A stretch of 64,000 bases of DNA, taken from contig CAVWKG010000016.1 of the NCBI GenBank assembly GCA_963755375.1, forward strand, positions 868,001 to 932,000, written 5' to 3'. Source of the stretch: Bog-473 sp963755375 (GTDB lineage: Bacteria; Actinomycetota; Acidimicrobiia; Acidimicrobiales; RAAP-2). Shown here one piece after another: positions 23,668-33,842 of this stretch. The notes under the pieces are model-generated. The model was given only the letters and a program-made list of their open reading frames with translations. It was not told where the DNA came from and did not search any database. Every line of letters begins with the position of its first letter. Within the stretch, counting starts at the first letter, position 1. Position numbers and translations under genes: made by a program.

Positions 23668-23786
23668 GGGCGTGCATGTTGGAATGCAGCGTCCGCAGAT
23701 CGTAGCGCGTGGCCATCGGCTCTCTTCCGAGCCCGGTGTCGGGACCGGGCCTGACGGGAGGCGGATCGGCCCCGCGGCATACTCGC

Positions 23787-25598
23787 CTATTGCCCCGGGA
23801 GGGACGGCGTCGTGTTGCTGGTCGACTCCGGTGCCCGGACCGCCCACAGCTGCGCGAACCACAGGAGGCTCGTGCTGCGGGGCATCGCCATGACGCCACC
23901 GATCGTGCGGCTCCAGACAAGGACGGCCGGTTCGGCAAAGAGAGGCAGCGAGACCATCTCGTCCCACAGCTGCGTGTCCGCCTGGGTGTAGTACCCCGCC
24001 GCCGTGTTCGGGTTGAGCTGCTGCGAGGCCGTGTTCACCAATTGGTCGAACTGGCTGCTGCTGTAACCCGTCCAGTCCTCTGACCCGTTCTTCCCCGCCG
24101 GCCCGAGCGACGTCGTGTACCACGACAAGGCCTGGCTCATGTACGGCGTGAACGTCACCGGCAGGACCGCCAGGTCCGCGAACCCCACCGCCAGGACCTG
24201 CCCCGTCTGGGCTGCACCGACCACCGGCAGCATCGTCGTGTCCAGTCCCGCCGCTTCCAGATCGGCCCGGATCTTCGGCGCCGCCGCCGTCGCCCAGGGG
24301 TCGCTGGAGTCGTAGACCATGTGCAGCTGGAAGCGCGCACCGAAGGCCGAGTGGTAGAAGGGATCGCCGGGTGTCCGCTCCAGGCCAGACATCGCGATGA
24401 ACGAGGCGGCCTGCGCCGGCACCGGTGTCACCGGGAAGTTGACGCTGCCGCCCGCTCCCACGACTGTGGTCGACGTCGACGAGGTCGGCACCGGGATCGT
24501 CGTCGTCGGTGAGCCCGTCGGGGCCGGCTTGTAGTTCTGCTGGCCCTGCACGTTGAGATGGCTGTTGCCCGGCGCGATCCCCGGTACCGCCCAGCTCACC
24601 TGTTGGTTGACCAGGTCTTGACGATTGATGGACAAGGCGATGGCCACCCTGAGGTCGGGCGGGAGATCCGACTCGGGCGAGCTCGCCATGTCGAGCTGCA
24701 ACAGGGTCGCCGACGTGTCTACCTCGCTCTGCGCTCCCGCCAGTCCCGTCATCTGGGTCAGGAACAAATTCGTCACGGTGGACGGTTCGGCCACCTGCAC
24801 ATAGCCCGAGGACATCCACTGGGCGAGTTGCGCCGTCGACGTGGCGACGTGGATGACGATGGAGCGGGCGTTCGCCGGCGTCCCCCACCACTTGGGGTTC
24901 TGCACCAGGGTGATCGTCTGGGGTGCCACCGAGTCGATCTTGAACGGACCGCCCGACAGGTCGATGTCCGGGTTCACCGTGGGGCAGCTGGGATTCCACC
25001 CCACCTTCTCCATCACGTGGGCCGGCACCAGGTTGGCGAAGAGCATCTGCCAATCGGCGAACGTGGTCTTGAATTTCACCGTGACGGTGTGGCCGCCGTT
25101 CGAGCCCGTCACCGATGCGATGTCGCGGTAGCCCGCAATGCTCGCCACGTCGGGTGACGAGACGACAGGATCGCCCCGCTGTTCCTCCCACGCGTACTTG
25201 AAGTCCGTCGCCGTGATCGGCACACCGTCGGACCACACGGCTTTCGGGTTCAGCGTGTAGACGATCGTCTCCGGCTTCGTGTTCACGAGCTCGGACGAGA
25301 CGATCAGGTCCGCGTTGGCCGTCGTCGTGCCGGCGCTGTTCACCACGAAGGGGCTGGGCAGCACCGCGGCCAGCACCGTCTGCGTGCCAGGCGTGTCACC
25401 GACCGGCGTGTTGGGGTTGCAGCCGGTCGGGCTCTGCGTCATGCCATAGGAGATCGTCCCGCCCGCGACGCCGACATAGGTGACGGTGGTCCCGCCGCCG
25501 CCGCCCCCGTTCCCGCAGGCGGAAGCCAACAAGGCCAGCAGCGTGCTCGTCCCGACCAGCCACCGCCAGCGCCGGGGGCGTCGGCCCCGGCCCGTCAC
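23787..25598 (-). CDS. ABC transporter peptide-binding lipoprotein (SBP family 5)
   Basis: The 603-residue product has a lipoprotein signal: basic GRGRRPRRWRWL, a hydrophobic run, and the lipobox LLASAC with the lipidated Cys at residue 28, followed by a Gly-rich linker. The rest matches the oligopeptide/dipeptide-binding (DppA/OppA, SBP_bac_5) family: VYTLNPKAVWSDGVPITATDF, KFKTTFADWQMLF, a central LDMASSPESDLPPDLRVAIALSI-type block, and a C-terminal segment with DTQLWDEMVSLPLF. It would bind peptides outside the membrane for an ABC importer. The start codon GTG overlaps the secG stop (GTGA). A Ser/Thr-rich insertion at residues 360-380 is unusual. Confidence 0.88.
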   Translation of the reverse strand: MTGRGRRPRRWRWLVGTSTLLALLASACGNGGGGGGTTVTYVGVAGGTISYGMTQSPTGCNPNTPVGDTPGTQTVLAAVLPSPFVVNSAGTTTANADLIVSSELVNTKPETIVYTLNPKAVWSDGVPITATDFKYAWEEQRGDPVVSSPDVASIAGYRDIASVTGSNGGHTVTVKFKTTFADWQMLFANLVPAHVMEKVGWNPSCPTVNPDIDLSGGPFKIDSVAPQTITLVQNPKWWGTPANARSIVIHVATSTAQLAQWMSSGYVQVAEPSTVTNLFLTQMTGLAGAQSEVDTSATLLQLDMASSPESDLPPDLRVAIALSINRQDLVNQQVSWAVPGIAPGNSHLNVQGQQNYKPAPTGSPTTTIPVPTSSTSTTVVGAGGSVNFPVTPVPAQAASFIAMSGLERTPGDPFYHSAFGARFQLHMVYDSSDPWATAAAPKIRADLEAAGLDTTMLPVVGAAQTGQVLAVGFADLAVLPVTFTPYMSQALSWYTTSLGPAGKNGSEDWTGYSSSQFDQLVNTASQQLNPNTAAGYYTQADTQLWDEMVSLPLFAEPAVLVWSRTIGGVMAMPRSTSLLWFAQLWAVRAPESTSNTTPSLPGQ

Positions 25599-25843
25599 TG
25601 CAGCCGGAGGTCCAAGGTGATGGTCGTCAGCGCGAAGACAATGGCCACCGTGACCGTGATGCGGTCCAGATTGCGCTCCACTACCGTCGAGCCCTGCGCC
25701 GCCGCCCCCACGCTGCCACCGAACATGTCGGAGAGCCCGCCGCCCTTGCCGCTGTGCATCAGGATCAGGAAGATGAGTCCGAGCGCGGAAAGGACCTCAA
25801 TGACGATGTACACCCAGGTGACTGTGTCCAAGGTTGCCAGCAC
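25595..25843 (-). CDS. secG: Preprotein translocase subunit SecG
   Basis: This 82-residue protein has the typical SecG layout of two membrane helices (VYIVIEVLSALGLIFLILM and ITVTVAIVFALTTITLDL) joined by the conserved loop HSGKGGGLSDMFGG...QGSTVVERNLDR. It is the small subunit of the SecYEG channel. The start is GTG 25843. It lies 39 bp after tpiA in the classical gap-pgk-tpiA-secG cluster, and its stop overlaps the start of the following lipoprotein gene. Confidence 0.95.
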   Translation of the reverse strand: MLATLDTVTWVYIVIEVLSALGLIFLILMHSGKGGGLSDMFGGSVGAAAQGSTVVERNLDRITVTVAIVFALTTITLDLRLQ

Positions 25844-25882
25844 GCGGAGCCTCCAACTCGGGGCCGAACGCGCCCGTTCGGC

Positions 25883-26670
25883 CTACGAACGGTAGCAGGC
25901 AGCGGTAGCCCGAATGATGTCAGTGAAGGCGGCCGCCTCCAGGCTGGCACCCCCGACCAGCAGGCCGTCCACGTCGGGTTCGGCCATCAGGTCGGCCGCG
26001 TTCTCGGCGTTCACCGACCCCCCGTACTGGAGCCGGACGCCCGCCGCCGCCTCGTCGCCGCCCACCTTGGCCACCAGGGAGCGGATGAACACGCAGGCGT
26101 CCTCGGCGTCCACGGCGGTGGCTGCCTTGCCGGTGCCGATGGCCCAAATTGGCTCGTACGCCAGGACCAGGCCTCCCACGACCTCCGGCGCTAGTCCCGA
26201 GAGGGCGGCAAGCACCTGCTCCTCCAGGACGCCTTCCGTGTGCCCCCGGTCGCGCTGCTCCTCGGTCTCGCCCACGCAGAGCACCGGTGTCATGCCGTTG
26301 CGCAGGACCGCCCGCAGCGTTGCCGCCACCGTGGCGTCGTCCATGCCGAAGAGCGTGCGCCGCTCCGAGTGCCCGACGATCACGTAAGCCGTTCCCAGAC
26401 GGGCCAGGAAGCGCGGGCTCACCTCACCCGTGCGCGCCCCGCGTCCTCGTCCGAGCAGTGCTGCGCGCCGAGCGCGAGCGGGATGTGCTCCTTCTCCACC
26501 AGCGTCTGCACCGTGCGCAGGTCGGTGAAGGGCGGGTGCACGGACACGTCGACACGGGCCACGTCCTCGGGCTTCAGGCGCAGGCCGAGGTCGCGCACGG
26601 TGTGCAGCGCCTCGATGTGGTCGTGGTGCATCTTCCAGTTCCCGCTCACCAGCGGGCGGCGCGCGCTCAC
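25883..26670 (-). CDS. tpiA: Triosephosphate isomerase (one-base frameshift in this sequence)
   Basis: TPI interconverts dihydroxyacetone phosphate and glyceraldehyde 3-phosphate in glycolysis. The start is GTG 26670, overlapping the pgk stop (GTGA). The first frame gives SGNWKMHHDH (catalytic Lys) through ALGAQHCSDEDAG. The sequence then continues one base out of phase with TGEVSPRFL, YVIVGHSERR (catalytic His), LAYEPIWAIGTG (catalytic Glu and loop 6) and YGGSVNAEN. Adding one G to the GGGG run near 26436 restores DAGARTGEVSP and a 262-residue protein of normal length. All catalytic residues are present. As TPI is normally essential, a sequencing or assembly indel is the likeliest explanation. 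Confidence 0.9.
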
Positions 26671-27842
26671 CCCTGCGGCGCGTTGGGGGCCCGGCGCAGG
26701 GCGTCGATCCCCGGCAGGTGCCCCTCCCGTTCGATGAACGACAGCGAGGCGCCACCACCGGTCGACAGGTAGTCGATCCGATCGCACAGACCCAGATCCT
26801 CCAGCGCGCTGGCGCTGTCACCTCCGCCCACCACCGAGAAGCCGGGGCAGTTCGCCACCGCCTCGGCCACGATCCGGGTGCCCGCGGCGAAACGCGGGTC
26901 TTCGAAGGCGCCCAACGGCCCGTTCCACAGAACGGTGCCGGCACGGACGACGACCTCGGCGAAGGCCGCCGCCGAGTCCGGACCGATGTCCAGTCCCGTC
27001 CACCCGTCCGGCAGGTCGCCCTCGATCACCTTGACGCTCCCCCGGGGACCGTGCCCCAACGACGGCGGCCCGAACGTGCCTCCGGGCTCCAGGGCGCGGG
27101 TGTCGGTCGGGAGCAGGATGTCCACGCCGGACTCCAGGAGGGCCCGACAGTCCGACAGGTGCGACTGGTCCAGCAGCGAGCTGCCGACGTGCTGCCCGCG
27201 GGCGGCGAGGAACGTGTAGGCCATGCCGCCACCGACGACCAGCGTGTCCACCTTGGTGGCCAGCACCTTGAGCACCTCGAGCTTGTCTGCCACCTTGGCG
27301 CCCCCGACGACCGCCACGAAGGGTCGGGCCGGCTGCTCCAGGATCCCCCCCAGCACCTCGATCTCCTTGGCGAAGCGCAGTCCCGCCGCGCTCGGGAGGA
27401 AATGCGGCGGCCCCACAATGGAGGCGTGGGCGCGGTGCGCAGCGCCGAAGGCCTCGTCCACGTAGGCGTCGAAGCCGGCGATGAGCCGCTGCACGAACGC
27501 GGGGTCGTTCGCCTTCTCCCCCGGGTCGAAGCGCAGGTTCTCGGTGAGCTCCACGCCGGGGCACAAGGCCTGCAGCCGCTCGCGCACCGGGTCCATCTCC
27601 CAGCGGGGATCGGGCGTGCCGCCCGGCCGCCCGAGATGTGAGCTGGCCACCACCTCCGCCCCCTCGTCCTGCAGCCAGCGCAGCGTGGGCAGGGCGGCGG
27701 TGATCCGGAAGTCGTCCGCCACTGTGGCGCGCCCCCGTACCCCGATGTGCAGAGGCACGTTGAAGTCGACCCGCACCAGCACGCGCTTCCCGTCGACCGG
27801 AGGGAGATCCCCCAGGAGCGGGATGCCGCGGAGGGGGTCCAT
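26667..27842 (-). CDS. pgk: Phosphoglycerate kinase
   Basis: This 391-residue enzyme makes ATP from 1,3-bisphosphoglycerate in glycolysis. The N-domain has KRVLVRVDFNVPL (substrate-binding RVDFN), SHLGRPGG and ENLRFDPGE. The nucleotide-binding C-domain has VVGGAKVADKLEVL, VVGGGMAYTF, DIGPDS, LWNGPLGAFED and VVGGGDSASALEDLG with STGGGASL near the end. ATG 27842 is chosen over the longer open frame (to 27899) because it places MDPLRGIPLL five bases after the gap stop codon. It is the middle gene of gap-pgk-tpiA. Confidence 0.97.
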   Translation of the reverse strand: MDPLRGIPLLGDLPPVDGKRVLVRVDFNVPLHIGVRGRATVADDFRITAALPTLRWLQDEGAEVVASSHLGRPGGTPDPRWEMDPVRERLQALCPGVELTENLRFDPGEKANDPAFVQRLIAGFDAYVDEAFGAAHRAHASIVGPPHFLPSAAGLRFAKEIEVLGGILEQPARPFVAVVGGAKVADKLEVLKVLATKVDTLVVGGGMAYTFLAARGQHVGSSLLDQSHLSDCRALLESGVDILLPTDTRALEPGGTFGPPSLGHGPRGSVKVIEGDLPDGWTGLDIGPDSAAAFAEVVVRAGTVLWNGPLGAFEDPRFAAGTRIVAEAVANCPGFSVVGGGDSASALEDLGLCDRIDYLSTGGGASLSFIEREGHLPGIDALRRAPNAPQG

Positions 27843-27847
27843 CGGGG

Positions 27848-28864
<1,017 letters not shown>

Positions 28865-28891
28865 ATCGTCCCTATCCTCCCGCCGTCCCGC

Positions 28892-29767
28892 CTATGCCAG
28901 CAGACTTGACAGTGCCTGCGCCAGTTTGGCCGGGCTGTGGACCAGGGTATTCTCGCCCGTCAGGCGTTTGTCGCGCACCACAGCGTCCGTCGGACCGATG
29001 CCCATACCCCGGATGCTGTCACACACGACCACGTCAACCGCAACATCGTGCCTGGCCAGGGCCGTGACATGGTCCGTAACGTCGAAGCCCTCGGTCTCGG
29101 GGATCTCCGGATGCAGGTTGCAGACGTAGACCACCTGGCCCTTGGAGGAGGCCACCGCCTCGGCGATGCCGCCCACCGCCACGGCGGCCAACACGCTGGT
29201 GAACAGGGATCCCGGCCCGATCACGATCTGGTCCGCCTCGGCGATCCGCTCCACCGCCAGGGGCGGCGGCTGGGCGTCGCCGGGCACCAGGGACACCCGC
29301 TGGATGTCGGCCGTCCCCTTGACCGCCACCTGCCCGGCCACGGTGCCGTGATCCGACTCGGCCTTGAGCACGACCCGCTCCGAGGTGGCAGGCAGCACGT
29401 CCCCGCGGGCCCCCAGCAGCCGGGCCGCCTCGGCCACGCCCAACACGAGGTCGCCGGTGGCGTCGATCAGCCCGGCCAGGATCAGATTGCCCAGCGCATG
29501 GCCGGCCAGCTCCCCCTCGTCGTAGCGGCGCTCGAAGGCCTCGGCCAGCGCGGAGTCCTCCTCGGCCAGGGCGACGAGGCACTTGCGGATGTCGCCCAGG
29601 GCCACCACGTTGAGCAGCTCGCGCAGGCGGCCGCTGCTGCCACCGTCGTCGGCCACCGAGACCACTCCCGTGAGTGTGCCCGCGTAGCGCCGCGCCGCCT
29701 TCAGCGTGACGGCGGTGCCGTGGCCGCCCCCGATCGCCACCACCGAGGGCCGACCGCCGCGGCTCAC
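28892..29767 (-). CDS. yvcK: YvcK/CofD-like gluconeogenesis factor
   Basis: The 291-residue protein belongs to the CofD-like YvcK family, which binds UDP-sugars and helps control the fate of carbon into the cell wall. Visible motifs are VVAIGGGHGTAVTL (residues 8-21), VSVADDGGSSGRLR, GHALGNLILAGL, and IGPGSLFTSVLA (nucleotide/phosphate loop). The start GTG 29767 overlaps the rapZ stop (GTGA). It is the usual partner of rapZ; its other usual partner whiA is absent. Confidence 0.92.
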   Translation of the reverse strand: MSRGGRPSVVAIGGGHGTAVTLKAARRYAGTLTGVVSVADDGGSSGRLRELLNVVALGDIRKCLVALAEEDSALAEAFERRYDEGELAGHALGNLILAGLIDATGDLVLGVAEAARLLGARGDVLPATSERVVLKAESDHGTVAGQVAVKGTADIQRVSLVPGDAQPPPLAVERIAEADQIVIGPGSLFTSVLAAVAVGGIAEAVASSKGQVVYVCNLHPEIPETEGFDVTDHVTALARHDVAVDVVVCDSIRGMGIGPTDAVVRDKRLTGENTLVHSPAKLAQALSSLLA

Positions 29768-30627
29768 CGGTCGATGTCCCGGTGGAAGACCGACACGGGC
29801 TCACCGTGCTTGCTCAGCCGCGTCGCCAGCTCCTGGGCCAGCGTCACCGAGCGGTGGCGCCCGCCCGTGCAGCCCATCGCGATGGTCAGGTACGACTTCC
29901 CCTCCCGGGCGAAAGCCGGAAGGATGCTCGTCAGGAGGTCGTCCACCTTCTCCAGAAACGCCTGGGATTCGGGCTGGCCCAGGACGTAGGAGCGCACCGG
30001 CTCGTCCTCCCCGCTGAACGGCCGCAATTCCTCGACCCAGAACGGGTTGGGCAGGAAGCGGCAGTCGAACACCACGTCGACGTCGAGAGGAAGGCCGTGC
30101 TTGTAGCCGAACGAGACCACCGAGGTCTGCATGTGCGTGGCCTCGTCGTCGCCGAACGCCTCCAGAATGCGCAGGCGGAGCTGGTTCACGTTCAGCTCGC
30201 CCGTGTCGACGAGGAGGTCGGCGCGCTCGCGCACCAGCTGCAGCAGCTTGCGCTCGTCGGCGATCGACTCCTCCACCCCACGCGCCGCCAGGGGGTGACG
30301 TCTCCGCGTGCCCTCGTAGCGCCGCACCAGGACATCGTCGGAGGCGTCGAGGAAGACGACCCGCACCCGCTTCCTGGTGGCCCGGAGCTCGTCGAGCACG
30401 TCGGGCAGGTCGTCGAAGTACTCGGGGCCCGTGTTGCTGCCCCCGCGGCCGATGACCAGCGCCACCCGCTCGATGCCGGACCCCGGGCGGTCCACCATCT
30501 CCACCATCTTCATGATGAGGCCGGCCGGCAGGTTGTCGATGACGAACCAGCCCACGTCCTCGAGGGCCGCCGCCGCCGTCGAACGGCCGGCGCCGGACAT
30601 CCCCGTGACCACCGCGAACTCGCTCAT
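29764..30627 (-). CDS. rapZ: RapZ-family nucleotide-binding protein
   Basis: The 287-residue protein has the two RapZ/YvcJ parts: an N-terminal P-loop kinase-like domain (VVTGMSGAGRSTAAAALED, then WFVIDNLPAGL) and a C-terminal domain with SFGYKHGLPLDVDVVFDCRFLPNPFW and TIAMGCTGGRHRSV. In E. coli RapZ is an RNA-binding adaptor that controls glmS expression; the role in actinobacteria is less clear. The Walker A Lys is replaced by Arg (GAGRS), which I believe is common in actinobacterial homologues. Start ATG 30627 overlaps the uvrC stop (ATGA). Confidence 0.93.
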   Translation of the reverse strand: MSEFAVVTGMSGAGRSTAAAALEDVGWFVIDNLPAGLIMKMVEMVDRPGSGIERVALVIGRGGSNTGPEYFDDLPDVLDELRATRKRVRVVFLDASDDVLVRRYEGTRRRHPLAARGVEESIADERKLLQLVRERADLLVDTGELNVNQLRLRILEAFGDDEATHMQTSVVSFGYKHGLPLDVDVVFDCRFLPNPFWVEELRPFSGEDEPVRSYVLGQPESQAFLEKVDDLLTSILPAFAREGKSYLTIAMGCTGGRHRSVTLAQELATRLSKHGEPVSVFHRDIDR

Positions 30628-32489
30628 CGCCCCCCAGCCTTGTGCATCGCCTCGTACACGGCGAGTCCGACGTTGTCGGGCAGCCAGGAGCGGGACAGCA
30701 ACTCCTCGAGCGAGGCCGCCCGCACGGCGTTCACCCCGCCCATCTCCTTGACCAGGCGGGCCCTGCGGGCCGGCCCCAGGCCCGGGATGTCGTCGAGCAA
30801 GCTGCGTGTCATCCGCTTGCCGCGTCGTTCCCGGTGGAAGGTGATGGCGAAGCGGTGGGCCTCGTCGCGCAACCGTTGCAGCAGGTAGAGGGCATCGGAG
30901 CCCCGGCGGAGGCGCACCGGGTGGGGCGACCCGGGGCGGTAGACCTCCTCGAACTGCTTGGCGAGCGAGGCCAGCTCCACCTGGTCCTGGAGCCCGAGCT
31001 CGCGCACGACGCGCTCGGCCACCCCGAGCTGTCCCTTGCCCCCGTCGACCACAATCAGGTTGGGCCGGTAGGCAAAGCGGCGGGGCCGCCCGTCCGCGGG
31101 TGACTCGGGGGCCTGCGTCAGGGCCGTGAGCCGCCGAGTCAGGACCTCTTCCATGGCGGCGTAATCGTCGTTGCCGCGAACGGACTTGACCTTGAAGCGC
31201 CGGTAGTCCGACCGCTTGGCCAGGCCGTCCTCGAAGACGACCATGGAGCCCACGTAGTCGGTTCCCTGCAGGTGGCTCATGTCGTAACACTCGATCCGCA
31301 GGGGCGCCTCGCGCAGCGACAGCGCCGACTGCAGCTCGGTCAGCGCCTTCGACCGCGCGTTGTGGTCGGCGGCCCGCCGCAGCCGGTGCCGGGCCAGGTC
31401 CTCGCCGGCTGACCGTGTCACGGTGTCCTGCAGGGCGCGCTTCGCGCCACGCTGCGGGACCCCGATGTCGACGGGTCCACCCCGGATGGTGTGCAACCAG
31501 CTCTGCAGCAGCCCGCGATCGGCCGGCTCCTCGGGCACCAGCAGCCGGCGGGGCACCTCGGCACCGTCGGCCCCGTAGACCTGCGAGACGACGAGCGCCA
31601 TGAACTCGGGACCCGAGAGGTCCTCCACCTTCTCGGCCACGAAGCCCCGGTGTCCCACCACGCGACCCCGCCGCACCCGGAAGATCTGGATCGACGCCTC
31701 GAGCGGGTCCTCGGCCAACCCCACCACGTCGAAGTCCTCGGCCCGGTCCGAGACCATCTGCTGGGTCTCGGCGGCCTTGTGGACGGCGGCGATCCGGTCG
31801 CGCAAGCGGGCGGCCCGCTCGAACTGCAAGTCCTCGCTGGCCTCGAGCATCTCGGTTTCGAGGCGGGCCAGCACGGGCTCCGTGTCGCCCGACAAGAAGC
31901 CCATGAGATCGTTCACGTAGCCGTCGTAGGCCGCATGATCCACCGCACCGACACACGGGCCGGAGCAGCGGTCGATGTCGTAGAGCAGGCAGGGCCGCCC
32001 CAGGCGTTCGTGACGGGTGAACTTCGTGTCCGAGCACGTGCGGACGGGAAAGCTGCGGACGAGCAGGTCGAGCGTGGAGCGGATGGCGCCGGCGTTGCCG
32101 TAAGGGCCGAAGTAGCGGACGCCCTTGCGCTTGCGCCCACGCACCACGGCCGGGCGCGGCCATTCCTCGTTGAGCGTGACGGCGAGCCAGGGATAGCTCT
32201 TGTCGTCCTTCAGCCGGACGTTGTAGCGGGGCAGGTGGGCCCGGATCAGCGAGTGCTCCAGGATCAGGGCGTCGACCTCGCTGTCGACCACCACCCACTC
32301 GACGTGGTCGGCCTGTGCCACCATCTGCGCGGTGCGGGGCATGAGCTTGGCCGAGTCCTGCCAGTAGTTGGGCAGCCGGTGGCGCAGCGACTTGGCCTTC
32401 CCCACGTAGAGGACCCTGCCCTCGGCGTCGTAGAACTGGTAGGAGCCCGGGGCGTCCGGGATGGAGCCGGTAGGGGGCCGATACTGCAT
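30624..32489 (-). CDS. uvrC: Excinuclease ABC subunit UvrC
   Basis: UvrC makes both incisions in nucleotide excision repair. The 621-residue protein shows, in order, a GIY-YIG nuclease domain (PGSYQFYDAEGRVLYVGKAKSLRHR, residues about 13-37), the Cys cluster CSDTK..RPCLLYDIDRCSGPC, a UVR motif (LQFERAARLRDRI), an RNase H-like endonuclease domain (RIECYDMSHLQGTDYVGSMV, VVDGGKGQL) and C-terminal helix-hairpin-helix motifs (DIPGLGPARRARL). ATG 32489 is used; GTG 32498 three codons upstream is also possible. It heads the minus-strand run uvrC-rapZ-yvcK and is divergent from nadA. Confidence 0.96.
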   Translation of the reverse strand: MQYRPPTGSIPDAPGSYQFYDAEGRVLYVGKAKSLRHRLPNYWQDSAKLMPRTAQMVAQADHVEWVVVDSEVDALILEHSLIRAHLPRYNVRLKDDKSYPWLAVTLNEEWPRPAVVRGRKRKGVRYFGPYGNAGAIRSTLDLLVRSFPVRTCSDTKFTRHERLGRPCLLYDIDRCSGPCVGAVDHAAYDGYVNDLMGFLSGDTEPVLARLETEMLEASEDLQFERAARLRDRIAAVHKAAETQQMVSDRAEDFDVVGLAEDPLEASIQIFRVRRGRVVGHRGFVAEKVEDLSGPEFMALVVSQVYGADGAEVPRRLLVPEEPADRGLLQSWLHTIRGGPVDIGVPQRGAKRALQDTVTRSAGEDLARHRLRRAADHNARSKALTELQSALSLREAPLRIECYDMSHLQGTDYVGSMVVFEDGLAKRSDYRRFKVKSVRGNDDYAAMEEVLTRRLTALTQAPESPADGRPRRFAYRPNLIVVDGGKGQLGVAERVVRELGLQDQVELASLAKQFEEVYRPGSPHPVRLRRGSDALYLLQRLRDEAHRFAITFHRERRGKRMTRSLLDDIPGLGPARRARLVKEMGGVNAVRAASLEELLSRSWLPDNVGLAVYEAMHKAGGR

Positions 32490-32525
32490 CAGGTCCACTC
32501 TCGCGCAGCCGCTGGAGGGTGGCGG

Positions 32526-32557
32526 TACACTGGCCATGCCGGCCTGGTTTCCGGCAT
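32526..32557. promoter_or_regulatory. Dyad and -10-like box between uvrC and nadA
   Basis: The 162-bp divergent region has a perfect 7-bp inverted repeat ATGCCGG (32536-32542) / CCGGCAT (32551-32557) with an 8-base spacer, directly after a TACACT box (32526-32531) that fits a plus-strand -10 for nadA. The dyad would overlap the start of the nadA transcript, so it could be an operator or an RNA hairpin. Confidence 0.35.
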
Positions 32558-32651
32558 ACAACCTCGCATCGAGGCCGACATACCCGCGGATGGGCGACCA
32601 GGCTGTCCCCGCCGGCCATATCGATGCACTCCCGACAAGGGGGCAGACCAG

Positions 32652-33746
32652 ATGCTCAGGCTCCAGACGCCACTTCCGGAGCGGTATACGTCCGCAACCG
32701 AGGACGAGCTGGCGGACATGATCGCCACCGCCAAGGCGGCGCTCGGTTCCCGGCTGTTCATCCTCGGGCACCACTACCAGCGCGACGAGGTCATGCGCTG
32801 GGCCGACGCCCGGGGGGACTCGTTCGGGCTCTCCCGGATGGCCGCCGACCAGGCGGAGGCCGAGTTCATCGTCTTCTGCGGCGTCCACTTCATGGCGGAG
32901 TCGGCCGACGTCCTCACCGGCGACCATCAACACGTCCTCCTGCCCGACCTCAATGCAGGATGCTCCATGGCCGACATGGCGGACATCAACCAGGTGGAGG
33001 AGGCGTGGGACGAGCTCGCCCTCGTCGTCGACGTGGATCGGCTGATCCCGGTCACCTACATGAACTCGGCCGCCGCCCTGAAAGCCTTCGTCGGCCGCCA
33101 CGGTGGCGCCGTCTGCACCTCGTCCAATGCCCGGGCCGTGTTGACCTGGGCCCTCGAGCGGGGGGACCGCGTCCTCTTCTTCCCGGACCAGCACCTCGGG
33201 CGGAACACCGGCTTCAAGCTCGGCTACGGCGCGGACGACATGCGGGTGTGGAACCCCCGCCTCGCGCTGGGTGGCTGCAGCGACCGGGAGGTGAAGGAGT
33301 CGACGCTCCTGCTCTGGAAGGGACACTGCTCGGTGCACCAGCGCTTCCGCCCCGCGCACGTCGAGGCCTTCCGCGACGAGTACCCCGAGGGGATCGTGAT
33401 GGTCCACCCCGAGTGCGCGCACGAGGTGGTGGAGCTGGGCGACGTCACCGGCTCGACCGATGCGATCATCCGCGCCGTGGCCGCCGCCCCATCGGGCTCG
33501 GTCATCGGCGTCGCCACCGAGATCCACTTGGTGAACCGCCTCAACCACGAGTCACCCGACAAGACCGTCGTCTGCCTCGACCCGCTCGTGTGCCCGTGCT
33601 CCACCATGTCACGCATCGATCCCCAGCACCTGGCTTGGATCCTCGAGGGGCTGCTGGACGGCGAGGTGCGGAACCGCATCGTCGTCGACGCCGAGACCAC
33701 GGAATGGGCCAAGGTGGCGCTCCAGCGCATGCTCGCCATCACGTGA
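32652..33746 (+). CDS. nadA: Quinolinate synthase A
   Basis: NadA condenses iminoaspartate with dihydroxyacetone phosphate to quinolinate for NAD synthesis and holds a 4Fe-4S cluster. The 364-residue product contains ILGHHYQRDEV (substrate-binding His pair), the three cluster-type Cys blocks (FCGVHFMAE, HPECAHEV and LVCPCSTM), the conserved PDLNAGCSMAD and FFPDQHLGRNT. ATG 32652 follows AAGGGGG. No nadB or nadC lies next to it in this window, which is unusual, since these genes often form one operon. Confidence 0.95.
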   Translation: MLRLQTPLPERYTSATEDELADMIATAKAALGSRLFILGHHYQRDEVMRWADARGDSFGLSRMAADQAEAEFIVFCGVHFMAESADVLTGDHQHVLLPDLNAGCSMADMADINQVEEAWDELALVVDVDRLIPVTYMNSAAALKAFVGRHGGAVCTSSNARAVLTWALERGDRVLFFPDQHLGRNTGFKLGYGADDMRVWNPRLALGGCSDREVKESTLLLWKGHCSVHQRFRPAHVEAFRDEYPEGIVMVHPECAHEVVELGDVTGSTDAIIRAVAAAPSGSVIGVATEIHLVNRLNHESPDKTVVCLDPLVCPCSTMSRIDPQHLAWILEGLLDGEVRNRIVVDAETTEWAKVALQRMLAIT

Positions 33747-33842
33747 GCTGAACGCTGCCGACCCGCACCGACCCGCACCGCCACGGGTGGCACGCCGGTA
33801 GGGTCCGAACGCCCGGCGCACCGCTGACAGGAGGCCATAGTC

